From: PALSA-693 sp963781155
GTDB taxonomy: Bacteria > Actinomycetota > Acidimicrobiia > Acidimicrobiales > Palsa-688
NCBI GenBank assembly: GCA_963781155.1
Contig: CAWAEC010000011.1
Span: forward strand, 496,001-560,000
Direction: 5' to 3'
DNA: 64,000 bases
In this document: piece after piece, positions 62,693 to 64,000 of the stretch
How positions within the stretch are numbered: position 1 is the stretch's first letter
Layout: each line of letters opens with the position of its first letter
Program-made: the position numbers and the translations under genes
Notes under the pieces: generated by a model
What the model saw: the letters and a program-made list of their open reading frames with translations, nothing else
Databases searched by the model: none
Told to the model about the DNA's origin: nothing

Positions 62693-62849
62693 TTGCTGTG
62701 GGCGCCTTGGAAGTTTGATCTGTTCATTGATGGCGAATGGACTTCTGGTGAGGGGGTCGGGGGTGTTGGATGTGATCGACCCGGCTACGGAGGTCTCGAT
62801 CGGGCAGGTGCCGGAGGGCTCCAATGCACTGATAGCGTCGGCCACATGA
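62693..62849 (+). pseudogene. Aldehyde dehydrogenase N-terminal fragment
   Basis: Two frames joined by an extra G in the G run at about 62752-62758 read KFDLFIDGEWTSGEG then SGVLDVIDPATEVSIGQVPEGSNALIASAT, a clear first-50-residue match to aldehyde dehydrogenases (IDGEW...VIDPATEE.IG.VPEG). It then stops at TGA 62847-62849, which overlaps the ATG of the aldo/keto reductase. The remaining about 430 residues of the enzyme are missing. A deletion scar or fusion remnant. Confidence 0.68.
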
Positions 62850-63874
62850 AATACCGCTATCTCGGCAAGACGGGTGTCCGGGTCAGTGAACTCTGTCTCG
62901 GCGCCATGATGTTTGGCGGCTGGGGCAACCCCGATCACGATGACTCGATCAGAATCATTCACTCCGCTCTCGACCGGGGCATCAACTTCATCGACACCGC
63001 CGACGTGTACTCGGGGGGCGAATCGGAGGAGATCGTTGGCAAGGCCATCGTGAGCCGGCGCGATCACCTGGTAGTCGCCACCAAGGTCCACGGCCCCATG
63101 GGGGAAGATCCGAACATGATGGGCAACTCACGGCGCTGGATCATCCAGGAGTGCGAACGGAGTCTGCGTCGCTTGGGTACCGACCACATCGATTTGTACC
63201 AGATCCACAGACCCGACCCGCACATGGACATCGACGAGACGTTGGGTGCCCTGAGCGACCTCGTGCACCAGGGAAAAGTCCGCTACCTGGGTTCGTCGAC
63301 GTTTCCCGCCTCGGAAATTGTGGAAGCCCAATGGGTGGCCGAGAAGAGGGGACGGGAGCGGTTCGTCTGCGAGCAGCCGCCGTACTCGATGCTGGTGCGA
63401 GGGGTGGAGGCGGAGGTGCTGCCGGTCTGCGAGCGGCACGGTATGGCCGTCATCCCGTGGAGCCCACTGGCCGGCGGATGGTTATCCGGCCAGTGGCGGA
63501 CTGACGCCGAGAACTTGACGAGCCGCCGGGCCGCTCGGCTCCCCGCCCGCTATGACCTGTCGATACCGGAAAACCAGAACAAGCTGGTGGCGGCCACGGA
63601 ACTGGCTGAACTTGCCGATGAAGCGGGTATCAGCTTGATCCACATGGCCCTGGCCTTCGTACTGCGGCATCCGGCGGTCACCGCTGCCATCATCGGCCCC
63701 CGCACCGCCGACCACCTCGACAGCCAAATCGGAGCGACAGACGTCCACCTGCCGACGGATGTGCTGGACCGCATCGACGCCATCGTCAAGCCCGGGACCA
63801 ACTTCTCATTCGCCGACGGGGGCTACGAACCTCCTGGCGTAGCCAAGGCTTCCACACGCCGGAGACCCGTATAA
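62846..63874 (+). CDS. Aldo/keto reductase (YghZ/Gas1-like)
   Basis: 342 residues, NADPH aldo/keto reductase of the voltage-gated-potassium-beta-like group: MKYRYLGKTGVRVSELCLGAMMFGGWG, FIDTADVYSGGESEEIVGKAI (catalytic Asp, Tyr), VVATKVHGPMG (Lys), IDLYQIHRPDPH (His), and HPAVTAAIIGPRTADHLDSQIGA near the end. The start ATG overlaps the aldehyde-dehydrogenase remnant stop. Reduces aldehydes or ketones; exact substrate unknown. Confidence 0.9.
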   Translation: MKYRYLGKTGVRVSELCLGAMMFGGWGNPDHDDSIRIIHSALDRGINFIDTADVYSGGESEEIVGKAIVSRRDHLVVATKVHGPMGEDPNMMGNSRRWIIQECERSLRRLGTDHIDLYQIHRPDPHMDIDETLGALSDLVHQGKVRYLGSSTFPASEIVEAQWVAEKRGRERFVCEQPPYSMLVRGVEAEVLPVCERHGMAVIPWSPLAGGWLSGQWRTDAENLTSRRAARLPARYDLSIPENQNKLVAATELAELADEAGISLIHMALAFVLRHPAVTAAIIGPRTADHLDSQIGATDVHLPTDVLDRIDAIVKPGTNFSFADGGYEPPGVAKASTRRRPV

Positions 63875-64000
63875 GACCGCAGCATAGCCGCTGCTGAAGT
63901 CTCGCCGTCGAGGAAGGTCTCAGATCAACCCCGCGTTGATGTTGGCCAGCTTGGACCTCTAGAGGCACGGATGGGGCGCGTCGCCAGCCAGCGCGTTTGG

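Noticed and set aside
63890..64000. C-terminus of a minus-strand gene (KLANINAGLI then TGA at 63922-63920)
   Set aside because: An in-frame TAG occurs only 13 codons upstream and the window ends, so it cannot be supported.

Overview
The window is GC-rich, protein-dense DNA from a high-GC Gram-positive (actinobacterial) genome, possibly of the Acidimicrobiia type. The evidence is family content: many short-chain dehydrogenases including a mycofactocin-type member, an F420-type LLM oxidoreductase, CYP enzymes with a His-containing 3Fe-4S ferredoxin, DUF35/thiolase pairs, CoxLMS-like molybdenum hydroxylases, and GTG/TTG starts. No rRNA, tRNA, CRISPR array, transposase or phage gene was seen. The taxonomic placement is inference.

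Layout. 1-7.5 kb: a molybdenum hydroxylase whose large and FAD subunits share one reading frame (minus strand, cut by the window edge), an orphan LivF ATPase, two translationally coupled ACMSD-type amidohydrolases and an SMP-30-like hydrolase. 7.5-12 kb: a minus-strand operon SDR -> DUF35 -> thiolase facing a plus-strand gene in which DUF35 and thiolase are fused. 12-18 kb: a hairpin repeat pair, a GntR regulator with a frameshift, a CYP and a third amidohydrolase, and two SDRs. 18-25 kb: a LivHM permease fusion with LivG, a CYP-type ferredoxin with a frameshifted fourth amidohydrolase, and an MFS exporter. 24.5-30 kb: central carbon genes rpiA (plus) and a tight tal-pgi-gnd-pgl operon (minus). 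30-39 kb: a fifth amidohydrolase with a frameshifted TetR, an MFS pump, an SDR, a second CYP, a cyclase coupled to a TetR, and a LivK-like lipoprotein. 39-44 kb: a thioesterase remnant, a 58-residue Cys-tailed protein followed in frame by a His-rich stretch, an SPFH/ribbon-helix-helix pair with a perfect palindrome upstream, an aldo/keto reductase and PPK2. 44-52 kb: SDRs, two NTF2-like proteins, a dienelactone hydrolase, an LLM oxidoreductase, an FmdB-type zinc ribbon, a flavin monooxygenase-like protein, a Gfo/Idh/MocA oxidoreductase and a stand-alone ScoMcrA head domain. 52-64 kb: a coupled CMD-CoxM-CoxS-CoxL operon, a TetR, an aldehyde dehydrogenase, a molybdate/tungstate-type ABC system (binding protein plus permease-ATPase fusion), and an aldo/keto reductase preceded by an aldehyde dehydrogenase remnant.

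Together the genes look like an accessory catabolic region for hydrophobic or cyclic carbon compounds: uptake (Liv system, MFS), oxidation (CYP, Mo hydroxylases, SDR, aldehyde dehydrogenase), CoA-linked chain cleavage (thiolase/DUF35, acyl-CoA dehydrogenase-like, thioesterase), and many metal-dependent amidohydrolases. The Mo-type transporter next to one Mo hydroxylase suggests cofactor metal supply. The substrate cannot be named from sequence.

Caution: at least eight otherwise well-conserved genes carry single-base frame breaks, mostly in short runs of the same base. This may be a consensus-quality problem in the assembly rather than biology, and it also bears on the CoxL-CoxM fusion.
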